A stretch of 64,000 nt of DNA from Notolepis coatsorum (Eukaryota > Chordata > Actinopteri > Aulopiformes > Paralepididae): positions 84,400,955 to 84,464,954 of the forward strand of contig OZ020589.1 in the NCBI GenBank assembly GCA_963971535.1, written 5' to 3'. The position numbers were made by a program, and so were the translations under genes. The notes below the pieces were generated by a model, which ran no database searches, was not told where the DNA came from, and saw only the letters and a list, made by a program, of their open reading frames with translations. Shown in pieces: positions 10,199 to 21,005 of the stretch (its first letter is position 1; every line of letters begins with the position of its first letter).

Positions 10199-13100
10199 AT
10201 GGCTACCATTAAGGATTTTGTTGAGAACCCCTCTGATGAGATGTTGGGAAGGTTTTCCAAAGAGCAGCTTCTGAAGCTTGCTGTGCACTACAATGTGGAG
10301 CTTACTGCCAGTGAGAAGCGGTTAAAAACGACTGCCTTGGGGACTTTGAGGGCTATACTCATTGAGGAGCAGGTGATTGTGGCAACGGTGGATGAGCTTC
10401 TTTTGTCTGAGGTGTCTCCACAACTCTCTGGCGTGGCGGAAGGTGTTGCCATCGATTGGGGGCCTAGGGAGTTGGCATTTAGGGAAAAGCAGCTACAACA
10501 AGAGCGTGAGTTTAAGGAAAAACAGCTACAACAAGAGGAGAGGAGAGATGAGAGAGAGCGGGAGCTTAAGGAAAAACAGCTACAACAAGAGGAGAGGAGA
10601 GAGGAGAGAGAGCACGATCGTGCAATGAAGGAGCTTGCATTTAAGCATGCTGCCTTGCAGGCGGGTTCTCTGCATCCAGACTCACGTTCCGGGTTTGATG
10701 TAGGCAGGAATATTAGGATGGTGCCACCATTCTTTGAGAAAGACGTGGAAAGATATTTTCCCATCTTTGAACGGGTGGCAACCACATTGAAGTGGCCTGA
10801 TACCGCCTGGACACTGCTGCTGCAATGTGTTTTGGTTGGTAGGGCACAAGAAGCCTACACTGCTCTGTCCCTTGAACAAAGCGCTGATTATGAGCTGGTT
10901 AAAGCTTCCATATTGAGGGCTTATGAGTTGGTCCCCGAGGCCTATCGTCAGCGTTTTAGAGGTTATCGTAGGCAGGAGGGGCAGTCTTATGTTGAATTTG
11001 GAAAAGAGAAGGAGAACCTGTTTGACCGGTGGTGCACCTCGCAAAAAGCAGAGTCAAGGGAGCAGCTCAGACAGTTGGTTCTCCTAGAGGAATTTAAGAG
11101 GTGTGTTCCTGATAACGTTTCCACACATCTAAATGAGCATAAGGTATCGAAGATAGCCGACGCTGCTGTCTTGGCTGATGAGTTTGTGTTAACACACAAA
11201 TCTGTCTTTGTAGAGGAGGGCCGTGTGGAGTCCAGGGGTAGTAGGCGTCCTTCTCAGGGGAGCCGGTTCCCGGCACCCGTGTCTGCTGGTCGGTTTACTT
11301 CGACTCCTAGGCAAGGTGGCTCTGCTAGTGCATTCCCAGAGGGGGTTATCTGTTTTTACTGTAAGGAGCCTGGTCATATCGTTGCTGGATGCCCTGTGCT
11401 TAAGCAGAAAAATTTAAAAACGGTGGCTCTGGTAGAAATCATAGACAGGACACCTATGCCGACATTAGAGGGTGGGGTGCGAAGTATCAAAGGTGCAGAC
11501 AGGGAGCTAGAGGGCTCCTCAACATTTAGGATGGATGGATTTGTTTCACTGGTTGGTGAATTAGGATCAAGGCAGGCTATTACAATATGGAGAGATACAG
11601 GAGCTTTCCAGTCTCTCATTCTGGATGGGATTTTGCCATTTTCGGAAGATTCTTCATTGCATTCCGGTGCCATTGTTCAGGGCTTTGGAGGAGGCTTTGT
11701 GAATACTCCTTTGCATGAGGTCTCGCTAAACTCTCCCTTAGTATCAGGCAATGTTGTCGTAGGAGTGTGTTCTCACATTCCCATAAAGGGGGTGTCCTTC
11801 ATTCTAGGGAACGATTTGGCCGGTGGCAAAGTGCTGGCTACTCCAGTTGTAATTCCCGTCCCTGTAGTTTCTGAGGTTCCTGATGAGCTCGCACAGAAGC
11901 ATCCAGGAGTGTTTCCTGTGTGTGCGGTAACACGCGCAATGTCAAAGGTCAAATGTGACACCCATGAGGTTGTTAACTTAGATGGTGATATGACACTTAG
12001 TGACACGTTCTTTGTTGAGTTGAAAAGTGGCCCTGATGAGGGGTTTGGTAAGGTGATTCCGTCTCATGAGCAGTTGGTACTAGAGCAAAACAAGGATGTC
12101 TCCTTGTCGTCCCTCTTTGAGGAGGCGGTTTTAGAGGATGAAATGGTAGATACGTCTCAAGGATACTTTGTTAGCAATGACGTGCTCATGAGAAAGTGGA
12201 CACCACCTAACCTGTCCAGTCTGGATGACTGGGGCAGTGTGTTTCAGATTGTTGTTCCAGCCGTGTATCGTCCTGATATACTGCATCTAGCACATGATCA
12301 TGATCTTGCTGGTCACATGGGGGTCAGGAAGACTTATGACCGTGTGCTGAGACATTTTTGTTGGCCTGGTTTGAAGTCAGATGTGGCACAATATTGTCGC
12401 TCGTGCCATGTGTGTCAGGTGGTTGGTAAACCAAACCAGAAGATCCCTCAGGCTCCTCTGCAGCCTATCCCTGCCGTTGGGGAACCTTTTGAGCGGATCC
12501 TCATTGACTGTGTTGGTCCCCTCCCTCGAACTAAGACAGGGAACCAGTACCTTTTGACTATTATGTGTGCAGCGACCCGTTTTCCTGAAGCCATTCCTTT
12601 GCGCAAGATCACAGCCCCAGCTATATCCAAAGCTCTGGTTAGGTTTTTTTCGACTTTTGGTCTACCAAAGGTCATTCAATCAGATCAAGGGTCTAACTTC
12701 ATGTCCCGTCTCTTTGCTCAGGTCCTCCAGCAGTTGTCTATCCAGCATTGCCCTTCCTCTGCCTATCATCCAGAGTCCCAGGGGGCGCTGGAGAGATTTC
12801 ACCAGACTATCAAAACAATGCTGCGGGCATATTGTACGGAGTTCGACAAAGACTGGGATGATGGAATTCCTTTGCTTCTGTTTGCTGCTAGGGAGGTAAC
12901 CCAGGAGTCTCTTGGATTCAGCCCGGCTGAGCTGGTGTTTGGCCACACAGTGAGGGGTCCTTTGAAACTGCTGAAGGAAAAGTGGTTGGCTGACCAGACT
13001 CCTTCCTCTACTAATTTGTTGGACTATGTGTGTGACTTCAGGCTTAAGCTTAGTAGAGCATGTGAACTAGCAAAAGAGAACCTAAAGGTAGCCCAAGGAA

Positions 13101-14728
13101 AAATGAAGGTGTGGTATGATAGGCGGGCCCGACATATGGTGTTCTCACCGGGAGACAAGGTGTTGGTTCTCTCGCCTATTCTTGGGTCTGCATTACAGGC
13201 TAAATACAGTGGGCCATACTCCATTGAGCGCAAAGTTGGTGAGGTCGACTACTTGATTAAAACTCCCGACCGCAGGCGCAAGAGTAGATTATGTCACGTC
13301 AATATGTTGAAGGCGTACAATGATAGGGCTCAGATTGACCAGTCAGGGGTCAAGCCTGTGGCTGTTCTAACAGTTTCTGCATCTCCTATTGTAGCCGACT
13401 GTTCTGTGTCGAAGGAGATTTCTCAGGGCCGGTTGCCAAACACCCAGATACTAGGTGACTCACACCTGTCGTACTTACCACTTCCTGAGCGTACGGATGT
13501 GGTGCGCCTACTTAGACAGCATACACGTTTGTTTTCTGATGTCCCTAGTCGTACTAATGTACTCGAGCATGACATTGATGTTGGTAGTGCAGGGCCAATT
13601 AAGCAACATGCCTATAGGGTGAATCCGGAAAAACGAAGGATCTTGAGTAAGGAAGTAGACTATATGGTGAGACATGGCATTGCGGAGCCCAGTTCTAGTG
13701 CGTGGAGCTCCCCCTGCCTGCTTGTTGATAAGCCAGACTGCACTCATCGGTTCTGTACTGATTTCCGTAAAGTTAATGCAGTAACCAAGCCGGACTCGTA
13801 CCCTCTGCCTCGGATGGACGACTGTATCGATCGGGTGGGTTCAGCAGCCTTTGTAAGTAAATTGGATTTGCTAAAGGGATACTGGCAGGTTCCGCTTACT
13901 CCGCGAGCACGTGAGATATCCGCTTTTGTCACACCAGAGAGTTTCTGCCAGTATACAGTGATGGCCTTTGGCATGCGAAATGCCCCAGCGACGTTTCAGC
14001 GGCTAGTGAACAAGGTCCTGGGCGGGGTAGCGTTCTGTGAGGCATATCTGGATGACCTGGTTATCCACAGTTCCTCTTGGTCACAACATGTGGAGCATCT
14101 GGCCGAAGTGTTCAAGCGGTTGGGTGATGCTAACTTGACAGTTAACCTTGCGAAATGTGAATTTGGACAGGCCACGGTTACCTACCTGGGTAAGGTGGTT
14201 GGACGTGGGCATGTGTGCCCCATTACAGCTAAGGTGGAGGCTATAGTGGGCTTCCCTGCTCCCATCACCAGGCGGGAGTTAAAGCGCTTCCTAGGTATGG
14301 CAGGGTACTATAGGAGTTTCTGTAGGAACTTTGCTTCTGTTGTTGCCCCTTTGACCAATCTGCTCAGTCCTAAGGTACCTTTCGTGTGGACTGAGACTTG
14401 TCAACAGTCTTTTGAGAGCATCAAGGGTATTCTGATTAGCGCTCCCGTTCTGTCAGCTCCCGATTTTCAACTGCCATTCAAGTTGGCAGTGGATGCTAGT
14501 GACCTCGGTGCTGGAGCCGTCCTCCTGCAAGAGGATGCATTAGAGGTGGAGCACCCAGTGTGCTACTTTTCTAAAAAGTTTGACAGGCATCAACTGCACT
14601 ACTCTACTATAGAGAAGGAGGCGCTCGCTTTGGTTCTTGCCATTTTGATGTTTACGTGGGATCCTCCAGTTTACCCCTTGTTGTGTATACAGACCATAAC
14701 CCTTTGGTTTTTCTTCGCAGCATGGTGA
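10199..14728 (+). CDS. Gag-Pol polyprotein of a Gmr1-like Ty3/gypsy retrotransposon
   Basis: A single open frame; the first ATG is at 10199 (the frame stays open from a GTG at 10178, and residue numbers here count from 10178). Order of parts: a charged coiled-coil segment with two near-identical KEKQLQQEERR units (about 98-150); a SCAN-like Gag domain (about 255-341); a CCHC zinc knuckle CFYCKEPGHIVAGC (392); an aspartic protease motif DTGAF (D473); integrase with an H-H-C-C zinc site (from H703) and catalytic D777, D836 and E872 (35 residues between the last two); a GPY/F module (about 1010); then reverse transcriptase (D1230 in KLDLLKGYWQ, YLDD at 1290) and RNase H (D1439). Integrase before reverse transcriptase is the hallmark of Gmr1-like elements and is the reverse of normal Ty3/gypsy. 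The frame runs off into 26 aberrant residues near 14650 because of a frameshift in RNase H; the rest follows at 14656-14841. All catalytic residues seen are intact. Confidence 0.93.
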   Translation: MATIKDFVENPSDEMLGRFSKEQLLKLAVHYNVELTASEKRLKTTALGTLRAILIEEQVIVATVDELLLSEVSPQLSGVAEGVAIDWGPRELAFREKQLQQEREFKEKQLQQEERRDERERELKEKQLQQEERREEREHDRAMKELAFKHAALQAGSLHPDSRSGFDVGRNIRMVPPFFEKDVERYFPIFERVATTLKWPDTAWTLLLQCVLVGRAQEAYTALSLEQSADYELVKASILRAYELVPEAYRQRFRGYRRQEGQSYVEFGKEKENLFDRWCTSQKAESREQLRQLVLLEEFKRCVPDNVSTHLNEHKVSKIADAAVLADEFVLTHKSVFVEEGRVESRGSRRPSQGSRFPAPVSAGRFTSTPRQGGSASAFPEGVICFYCKEPGHIVAGCPVLKQKNLKTVALVEIIDRTPMPTLEGGVRSIKGADRELEGSSTFRMDGFVSLVGELGSRQAITIWRDTGAFQSLILDGILPFSEDSSLHSGAIVQGFGGGFVNTPLHEVSLNSPLVSGNVVVGVCSHIPIKGVSFILGNDLAGGKVLATPVVIPVPVVSEVPDELAQKHPGVFPVCAVTRAMSKVKCDTHEVVNLDGDMTLSDTFFVELKSGPDEGFGKVIPSHEQLVLEQNKDVSLSSLFEEAVLEDEMVDTSQGYFVSNDVLMRKWTPPNLSSLDDWGSVFQIVVPAVYRPDILHLAHDHDLAGHMGVRKTYDRVLRHFCWPGLKSDVAQYCRSCHVCQVVGKPNQKIPQAPLQPIPAVGEPFERILIDCVGPLPRTKTGNQYLLTIMCAATRFPEAIPLRKITAPAISKALVRFFSTFGLPKVIQSDQGSNFMSRLFAQVLQQLSIQHCPSSAYHPESQGALERFHQTIKTMLRAYCTEFDKDWDDGIPLLLFAAREVTQESLGFSPAELVFGHTVRGPLKLLKEKWLADQTPSSTNLLDYVCDFRLKLSRACELAKENLKVAQGKMKVWYDRRARHMVFSPGDKVLVLSPILGSALQAKYSGPYSIERKVGEVDYLIKTPDRRRKSRLCHVNMLKAYNDRAQIDQSGVKPVAVLTVSASPIVADCSVSKEISQGRLPNTQILGDSHLSYLPLPERTDVVRLLRQHTRLFSDVPSRTNVLEHDIDVGSAGPIKQHAYRVNPEKRRILSKEVDYMVRHGIAEPSSSAWSSPCLLVDKPDCTHRFCTDFRKVNAVTKPDSYPLPRMDDCIDRVGSAAFVSKLDLLKGYWQVPLTPRAREISAFVTPESFCQYTVMAFGMRNAPATFQRLVNKVLGGVAFCEAYLDDLVIHSSSWSQHVEHLAEVFKRLGDANLTVNLAKCEFGQATVTYLGKVVGRGHVCPITAKVEAIVGFPAPITRRELKRFLGMAGYYRSFCRNFASVVAPLTNLLSPKVPFVWTETCQQSFESIKGILISAPVLSAPDFQLPFKLAVDASDLGAGAVLLQEDALEVEHPVCYFSKKFDRHQLHYSTIEKEALALVLAILMFTWDPPVYPLLCIQTITLWFFFAAW

Positions 14729-14841
14729 ATTCGAATCATCGTTTGATGCGATGGAGTTTGTTCCTCCAGGCGTATAACTTGGATATTCGCCACATTCGTG
14801 GGAGGGACAACGTGCTAGCAGACGCCCTCTCACGATCGTAG
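14656..14841 (+). pseudogene. C-terminal RNase H part in shifted frame
   Basis: This continues the polyprotein in another frame. It holds YTDHNPLVFL with the third catalytic aspartate of RNase H, and ends RDNVLADALSRS with the fourth, followed by TAG. The shift from the upstream frame occurs between about 14635 and 14656 and corresponds to a net change of -1 (or +2). As it falls within the folded domain and not at a domain border, it is a mutation and not a programmed frameshift. It probably inactivates this copy's RNase H. Confidence 0.85.
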
Positions 14842-14964
14842 TACCGGTGTTTGTGGTACCCGTTGTCGCTGTTGTGGTAGAGGCCCTGACAACTAAGGGG
14901 TCACAGTTGTTTTTGTTTTGTTTATGGGTTGTTGTGTAGTGGTTGCCTCTTGGGCAACCAGTTT

Positions 14965-14975
14965 GGTGGGGGAGG
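14965..14975 (+). promoter_or_regulatory. polypurine tract
   Basis: GGTGGGGGAGG lies directly before the 3' LTR and fits the plus-strand primer site of an LTR retrotransposon. Confidence 0.75.
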
Positions 14976-15284
14976 TGTTATGTACTAGAGGCCTGGTCAC
15001 TCCTGTGTCACCAGGGCAGGCAGGTGAGGGCTGCCAATTAGCCAATTAGTGCTGATTGGTTACCTGCTGGGGAGCTTCAAAGGCAGACCCAGAAACACAC
15101 ATGCACGGTCTGTGCCTAGTGAAAGAGCTGTCAGGTTCTTACAGTCCTTGTCCGTTGGGTTACCAGTACATTAGCTTATAGTTATATTAGTAGTTCCTTG
15201 GTTTAGTAGCATTTTTGAGTTAGAGCACAGGGTTTTGGTGTTGATTACACATAGGTTGCGTACCCATGAGCCAGGGTCGTAACA
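14976..15284 (+). repeat. 3' LTR of Gmr1-like retrotransposon
   Basis: 309 bp, reading identical to 9009-9317, which indicates a recent insertion. Followed by the TSD TATAT. Confidence 0.95.
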
Positions 15285-15566
15285 TATATAACCCAGTTCT
15301 GTGAGTTATGGTGCGCTCAGCACCTGGACGCCGCTGCGGCCCTTGATTTTTTCATTGTGGTGAAATTTGTTGGGAAGGAGATGAGTGTGTGGCCCCACCC
15401 CTGCTTATCTAGGTAAGCGGATGGGGGTGTGGCCAGATGAATGCTGGTATGTAAAGGTACATGGTGGAATTTTTTATTCAGTGTATATACGCTGAAGCGA
15501 GATATATGCAGACAGGTGCTGAGCGCACCATAACTCACAGAACTAGGTTATATACATAACCCTTCG
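15285..15566. mobile_element. inverted-repeat MITE, main part
   Basis: Together with 8993-9008 this is a small non-coding element. Its ends are near-perfect inverted repeats of about 50 bp: GAAGGGTTATGTATATAACC, then AGTTCTGTGAGTTATGGTGC and CGCTCAGCACCTG on the left (the start lies before the LTR insertion), and the complement at about 15513-15566. The interior (15330-15505) is the reverse of 2035-2124 plus 2693-2760, so these are relatives. The superfamily is not determined; the outer TIR itself holds a palindrome (GGTTATATACATAACC-like). Confidence 0.75.
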
Positions 15567-15872
15567 CTATCCCTCATAGGAAGACGAAATAAGGCGAAAA
15601 CCATGACACAAGTGGTCACTGATACCATAAGCAATGTCACCATGTTACGAGATATTGCATTTGTCTGACACCATGATAAGATATATTGTAGTTTGGGTAG
15701 TTTTACTTACTCAGGTAGGTTCAATAATCAGCTGAGTTAAGTCAAACAGTTTGTTAATAAACCTAGTAAAAGCATCATGCATGGGACAGTCCTTGTTAGA
15801 TACATAAGTATTAAAATCACCCATCAAAATACATTTGTTGTTGATGATGAGAGAGTACTGATATATAGTAGC
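15567..15872. other. no gene recognised
   Basis: AT-rich sequence without ORFs or recognisable repeats. Confidence 0.55.
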
Positions 15873-16012
15873 CTACTCAAGTAGAAGTCATGTGCCATTA
15901 GTAAAGGTTTACTTCAGTAGGAGTCATGTTCCCTTAGTAAAGGTTACTACTCAAGTAGAAGTCATGTTCCATTAGTAAAGGTTTACTTCAGTAGAAGTCA
16001 TGTTCCATTAGT
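15873..16012 (+). repeat. minisatellite, 36-38 bp units
   Basis: Four units alternate between starts CTACTCAAGTAGAAGTCATG and ACTTCAGTAGAAGTCATG, each ending near CCATTAGTAAAGGTT, giving a higher-order dimer of about 74 bp. Confidence 0.85.
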
Positions 16013-16014
16013 TT

Positions 16015-16288
16015 TGATTGATTGATTGAAAACTTTATTAACAGATTTCAGAATGGGTACAGTACAGTACAGCTCAATACATACAATTGTTAAGGGGATG
16101 CAGACCAGAGAAAGACTTTCGTCTTGTTTACATCAGGGATCCCCATTTTCAATTAATCATAAACATATATGACATACACGACATACAGATAGCCAGTACT
16201 GCTACATCTATACATTTATGACATACCAGATTTGCAAATACAGTACTGTTTGTGATACAAAAAAAATGTTCCAGAAAAGAGAGTATAT
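16015..16288 (-). mobile_element. LINE 3' UTR and tail (part 1 of 3 of one LINE)
   Basis: On the minus strand this is the 3' end of a non-LTR retrotransposon with a (TCAA)n tail at 16015-16031. It is homologous to the plus-strand fragment at 19835-20110. The element is interrupted at 16288 by an LTR element and continues at 22117; joining the two sides with one ATAT gives the sequence order seen in the uninterrupted relative. Confidence 0.8.
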
Positions 16289-16641
16289 TGTGGGATATTC
16301 TGAAGAAGAATGTTTCTCAGTCAACCGAGGCTTGGATAATAACAAGGGTTTATTAACCAAACAGATAGAATTACATAGAGAGAATGGCTGAGGGCTTCCC
16401 CCCAGGTGATCAGCTGAATTTACCCAGGTAAGAAGACCTGGATAGATCTCGGGAGGAGATCTATATAGTTAACAGGGGGGGGGTGTGGTCCCATTTGATA
16501 GGTCAGATGGGGGGGGGGGTACAGGTAATGGGGACACAGGGGAGGGGAGTGTCTTATTCCACAGAGAGGGGGGGGGGCACAGGTAAGGGGATATAGGGGA
16601 GGGGACTATATTTACATGAGAACATTAGATATTATACCACA
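16289..16641 (-). repeat. 3' LTR (minus-strand element), 353 bp
   Basis: On the plus strand it begins TGTGGGATATTCTGAAG and ends TATTATACCACA. It matches 21759-22116 almost exactly, differing mainly in the length of poly-G runs. The outer flank is ATAT (16285-16288), matching 22117-22120 as a 4-bp duplication. Confidence 0.92.
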
Positions 16642-18854
16642 ATACTCACTTTTCTTTCTTATAATGTGGGTGAGATTAATGTATAATATACCAGGATTGT
16701 TTGGAACAGGTAAAAGTGAAAATAGAAAACAATTAAAATAATGAAAATTTTGGCCAATGTGATCTGGTTGTTGGCATAACAGTTTAAAATAGAATTATTT
16801 ACATACATGATTCATGACATGATCGACTGGACTGCGGTCTGTGTTATTTTGATATCAGAGATGTGGGAATAGATATCACCCTTTTCTTTTATTAATTGCT
16901 CAAAATACCTATATCAATGAGTGGTCCTCATCTCTGATATCAAACAACAATTAACATAATCATTAGAAGCTATCGCTGTGCAAATATCTTGGCATACCTT
17001 CAGTCGTTCATGTCGTGACTCAGGGGAGCTAATGTGATCGTTGTGCATACAGGCATCGTAATAAACCAATTAAATACATGCACTGTCTCTGTGTGGTCAG
17101 AGTGCACAGGGTGAAAAAACAAAATTGTGTGCATAATTATTAGGAATAGGATTTACACATAAGGATTAACTTAGTGGCTAATGTGTACAAAACATTTAAA
17201 ACCGTTAAGCTAGTGGTTTGTATAAAAACTGATATAAAAGGTGATTATGATAATCGTTATGCATTGTTCTAGTATTTTGCTGTGGTGTATACTATCAATG
17301 GTCAAAACAAACTTGGTGACTTGGAATAAACCAACTAGTTCTGTCTTGTTAACAATATAATTTTCAATGTGACTCTGTGATCATTCCTTATTGTTATTAT
17401 AAATTGGTTATTGCAATCTTATTGGTTGTATTTCATCATATTCTTAGTTCATAATTTTCTTGATACATATGAACTTTGTGAAACAGCTCTTGTTTGTGAA
17501 TCTGACAGTTGCTGCGTCGCTGTTGACCATCTGTTCTCTGCCAGGGATGTGTCCTTCTGTGGTGACCTGCTGTGTGTTGAACGTATCGTACATTCAGTTG
17601 ATGTTTCTGTGAGCCTGTCGTGTGGCAGTAAGACAGTAAAAAGTAAATAAATACATAACAATTTGGACAATGTGTGTTCAGAAGTCTCTTGGTCCACAGG
17701 TCTCATTTGCTATGTGTCTCTTCTTGACGATGCAGTCGGGAATATTCACTGGTCGCCGTCCATTCCCTGTCAAGGGTCACTTGTAGCAGTCAACTATAGT
17801 GGTCTTGCAGACTCTTTTCCTAGAGCCTGCGCTGCTCTCCATCACCACCGCACATCCGCCACTGTGCTCACGCTTGGCCTTTATCAGGCCTTGAGGCATG
17901 GCGGTAGGGTGGTCTTGAACGTGCTGTGTGGTGGTTGGTCCCCCGCTCCCCGTCATCGCGGTACCAGAGGGGCGAGGGTTTGTTGGTGTAGTGGCCTGTC
18001 TGTAGGACGCTCTCTCTCACACGGATGACAATCTTGTCATGGGAATCCACCTTGATGGTCGGGGACTTCAGTTCTCTTTTGCAGATGGTCTGCCGCGGGT
18101 CGCTGGGGTGAGGCTGCATGTCGTCCTTTCTGTCTCTGCTCCCCTTCCTTTGGGGACGTCTGTGTTGTGTGGGCTGGTGGTTCTCCCACGGTTGTTGTCG
18201 TCGCCCCTGGTTGTGTCCGCAGCTCCTTGGCGGCGTCTCTGGTGGTAGTATGCTGTCGTGGGTCGCTCAGGTCGCTGGGTTGTGTTCCTCCTTGCCTGGT
18301 CGCACCGTCGTTCGTGGTTCAGGTCACGCGTCGTCTCACTCGTCCTGTCCTCTCACCAATTTATGATCTGAGGATGATGAAAACTGCCTTAGAAAACCTC
18401 CTCACATAAATGATTCAACGCCTTTCTGCTAAAGAAGAAAATCATTTAGGGTTAATTCAATTCATAGTTTTTTTTATTGTGTAATACCATTATGCATGTT
18501 CTCTATTTTACTTACCATTGAGTCGATGCATCTTCGTACTAACCTGTCCTTAACGGTGTTTGGGTCGTGACCTCTCTGGTTCTCTTTGCAATTTTCTCGC
18601 CGCTCTGTAAGCATAGAGAAAAAACACACAACAAAAACCTCTAGGCAGCCAGGTATTTTGCATGGAATATACTCATTCATTGTCTCGTCTATCTAAGTAG
18701 TATTAATTAATTTAACCTCTAATACACCAAGAATAAAAATCTACCTCTAACTAACCTTATTGTCATGCATTTATCCTAATAAACTAACCTACACTGTGGC
18801 ACTCAACACTAATAAAACTAACCTACACTGTGGCACTCAACACTTTGATGAACA

Positions 18855-18950
18855 TTGTTACTCAGCTGATAGAGTTGTGCCCTGCCTGATGTTCTGTCGC
18901 ACAGAACCTGTGCGTCGCTTTGGATAAAAGTGTCAGCTAAATGACCAATA
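18855..18950 (+). mobile_element. truncated tRNA-derived SINE
   Basis: The start CTCAGCTGATAGAGTTGTGC resembles a tRNA A-box region. The end GTCGCTTTGGATAAAAGTGT followed by CAGCTAAATGAC is the tail of a very common teleost SINE. The B box is not present, so an internal deletion is likely. The reverse complement of the same tail is inserted in the gypsy array at 42027. Confidence 0.6.
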
Positions 18951-19834
18951 TTGATGTTTCACTGGTGTTCTTGATATTTGCAGTCATAGAAATGTATTAG
19001 TTTGTTAAAAGGAAGAGTCATGCATGTTATTAGTTAGTGGAAAAATAGAGTCATTTCCTGACTGCATTCATCAGGTACCAGTGAATCATGGTGTTTGCTA
19101 TGGCAAGCTGGTCTTAAAACATTTCATTCAGTGCATTTTGTGGTTCTCTGTTGTTATCCATTGTCAAACGGGTCTCTGTGGTAACAAAGAGAAAATCTGC
19201 ATCTAAAGCGATACTTCCTACTATACTAAGTATAGTGGAGATACTAAGTTGAGTCTCTATAGGTGTGGTCAGAGTCCTCTCTAGGCATTTGCATTGTCTT
19301 TCAGCTCCACATCGTCCTCAGCTGATTTTCATGTTCAAATGTAGATTACTTTGGGGTCTCAATTTAAATGATTGTAGCTGGTCTCACTTTGTGTCTTGTC
19401 TGTGTTCAGATGCAAATCACTGGAGTTTCAACTTTTATGATACAATGTATTTACACCCCATTCTGCATCTTGACCCAGAGCCAGATCTCTTGGTTGTCTG
19501 TAACCACAAACACATGTTAATTTCCCACTCTTTTCTTTTATTCTGGGTGAATCCTCTTTGACTGTCTGTGTGCTCAACAAACATTAGCTAGTCCTTCTCT
19601 ATTTCATCATCTCACTCATCAATGTTACTGTGGAAAAAGAGGAGGCATGATTTTGGCCTCATTTAAACATTATCTGCATTTATTCATTATCTCTAAAGAA
19701 AGGTTGTTATTCTTTCTTTAGCTTTTAGATCAAATATATCCAATTGATTAGAATCCTATTTAAAACTAGCTTTATGTGACTTATAACATGTAAATTAAAG
19801 CAACATAAACACTCAAGTGATCTGAGATAGTTGT

Positions 19835-20110
19835 AATTTACTGTAACTGAGATGATAGTTGTGTATGTACAGTTTCTACGTCAAATGTATCTTTTCTTGA
19901 CTTCTTTTGTATCACAAACCGTACTGAATTTGCAAATCTGGTATGTCATAAATGTATAGATGTGATGAATTGAAAATGGGGGACCCTGATGTAAACAAGA
20001 CAAAAGTCTTTCTCTGGTCTGCATCCCCTTAACAATTTGTGTGTATTGAGCTGTACTGTATTGTACCCATTCTGCAATCTGTTAATAAAGTTTTCAATCA
20101 ATCAATCAAA
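19835..20110 (+). mobile_element. LINE 3' end fragment
   Basis: Homologous to the LINE at 16015-16288/22117-22150 but in the opposite orientation, with AATAAA (about 20085) and a (TCAA)n tail at 20095-20109. It carries only the 3' UTR, as expected from 5' truncation during target-primed reverse transcription. Confidence 0.75.
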
Positions 20111-20939
20111 GCATCTATATTTATGATTTTCATACTCACCGGAATAGTGGTTCCAGAGGCTGTAGCACGTTACGTGTCGTCAATGCAATGTTCGGCTCGT
20201 TTCTCCGGTGGTCTGGGATAATGCAACCCGCATCTCGCCACCGCAACTCAACATTTTCCAATAGCAGCGCGCACATACATATACAAATAAAACATATACT
20301 ACAAGTGGATTTCACGCACCTTCGGCCTTGGGCACATTAAACCTTACCGTTCGCCCAATGATAGTTTCATATCGCACTTTTGTATGACGTCATCAGCCCA
20401 TGCGACGTTCACGCGTTGTCATTCGCCTCGGAAATAACGCTTTGCAATCCTGCATACTAGTTCCGCGAGCTCTCAATAGCCTGGAATTTACCTAAACCAG
20501 CGTTTTGTTACCGAATGAACGCGCCTGTGCATATGTGAAACGTAAACAAACTGAAACGATAAAACTATACTTCCCCAAATGGTCGTTCCCGTGGGCCGCG
20601 GAAATTACTATCCTAGTTTGTCGCGTGAACTGCACCTCAATGTTATTCTCTGTATAACGGCACTCGTCTCAATGCTCGGCGCGATATCAGTCGGCATATT
20701 GTGCAAATACAAACGAGACTTTAAACAGACAAACAAACATTAATACATATAAGTTAACGTGTGTGAATATCTGACTGTATTGGATCGCTGTACGTTTAGT
20801 CGGCCAGCACTCTGCTGCGACAAGGCATTTATACCCTTGATCTATCTATACATCGTTTTTTAAAACATAACGACCGAATCCTGAACTTCGAAATTTAATA
20901 GCGATATATTAGATTATATATACCGTTTAATCATTACTC

Positions 20940-21005
20940 TCGGTCTCTTTTACTCGCGACTAATGTCCTGTTTAATGTACTTTCCGCGACTGATGTCCCG
21001 TTTAA
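20940..21005 (+). repeat. short tandem duplication, about 30 bp
   Basis: Two units of CGCGACTAATGTCCTGTTTA / CGCGACTGATGTCCCGTTTA, each followed by ATGTAC. They lie in the putative leader of the minus-strand LTR element. Confidence 0.7.

Noticed and set aside
10288-10785. 165-residue minus-strand frame rich in serine, leucine and cysteine
   Set aside because: Antisense of the repeated glutamine/glutamate-rich coiled coil of Gmr1-like Gag.
14620-14728. Programmed ribosomal frameshift in the Gmr1-like ORF
   Set aside because: The shift is inside the RNase H fold and not at a gag/pol border, and no slippery heptamer with a downstream structure was seen.
15873-16012. Regular short repeats that could suggest a CRISPR-like array
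   Set aside because: The units abut with no unique spacers, and the context is eukaryotic; it is a minisatellite.
17411-18409. Cluster of overlapping plus-strand frames up to 121 residues
   Set aside because: No recognisable domain, located inside a minus-strand LTR element; composition explains the lack of stops.
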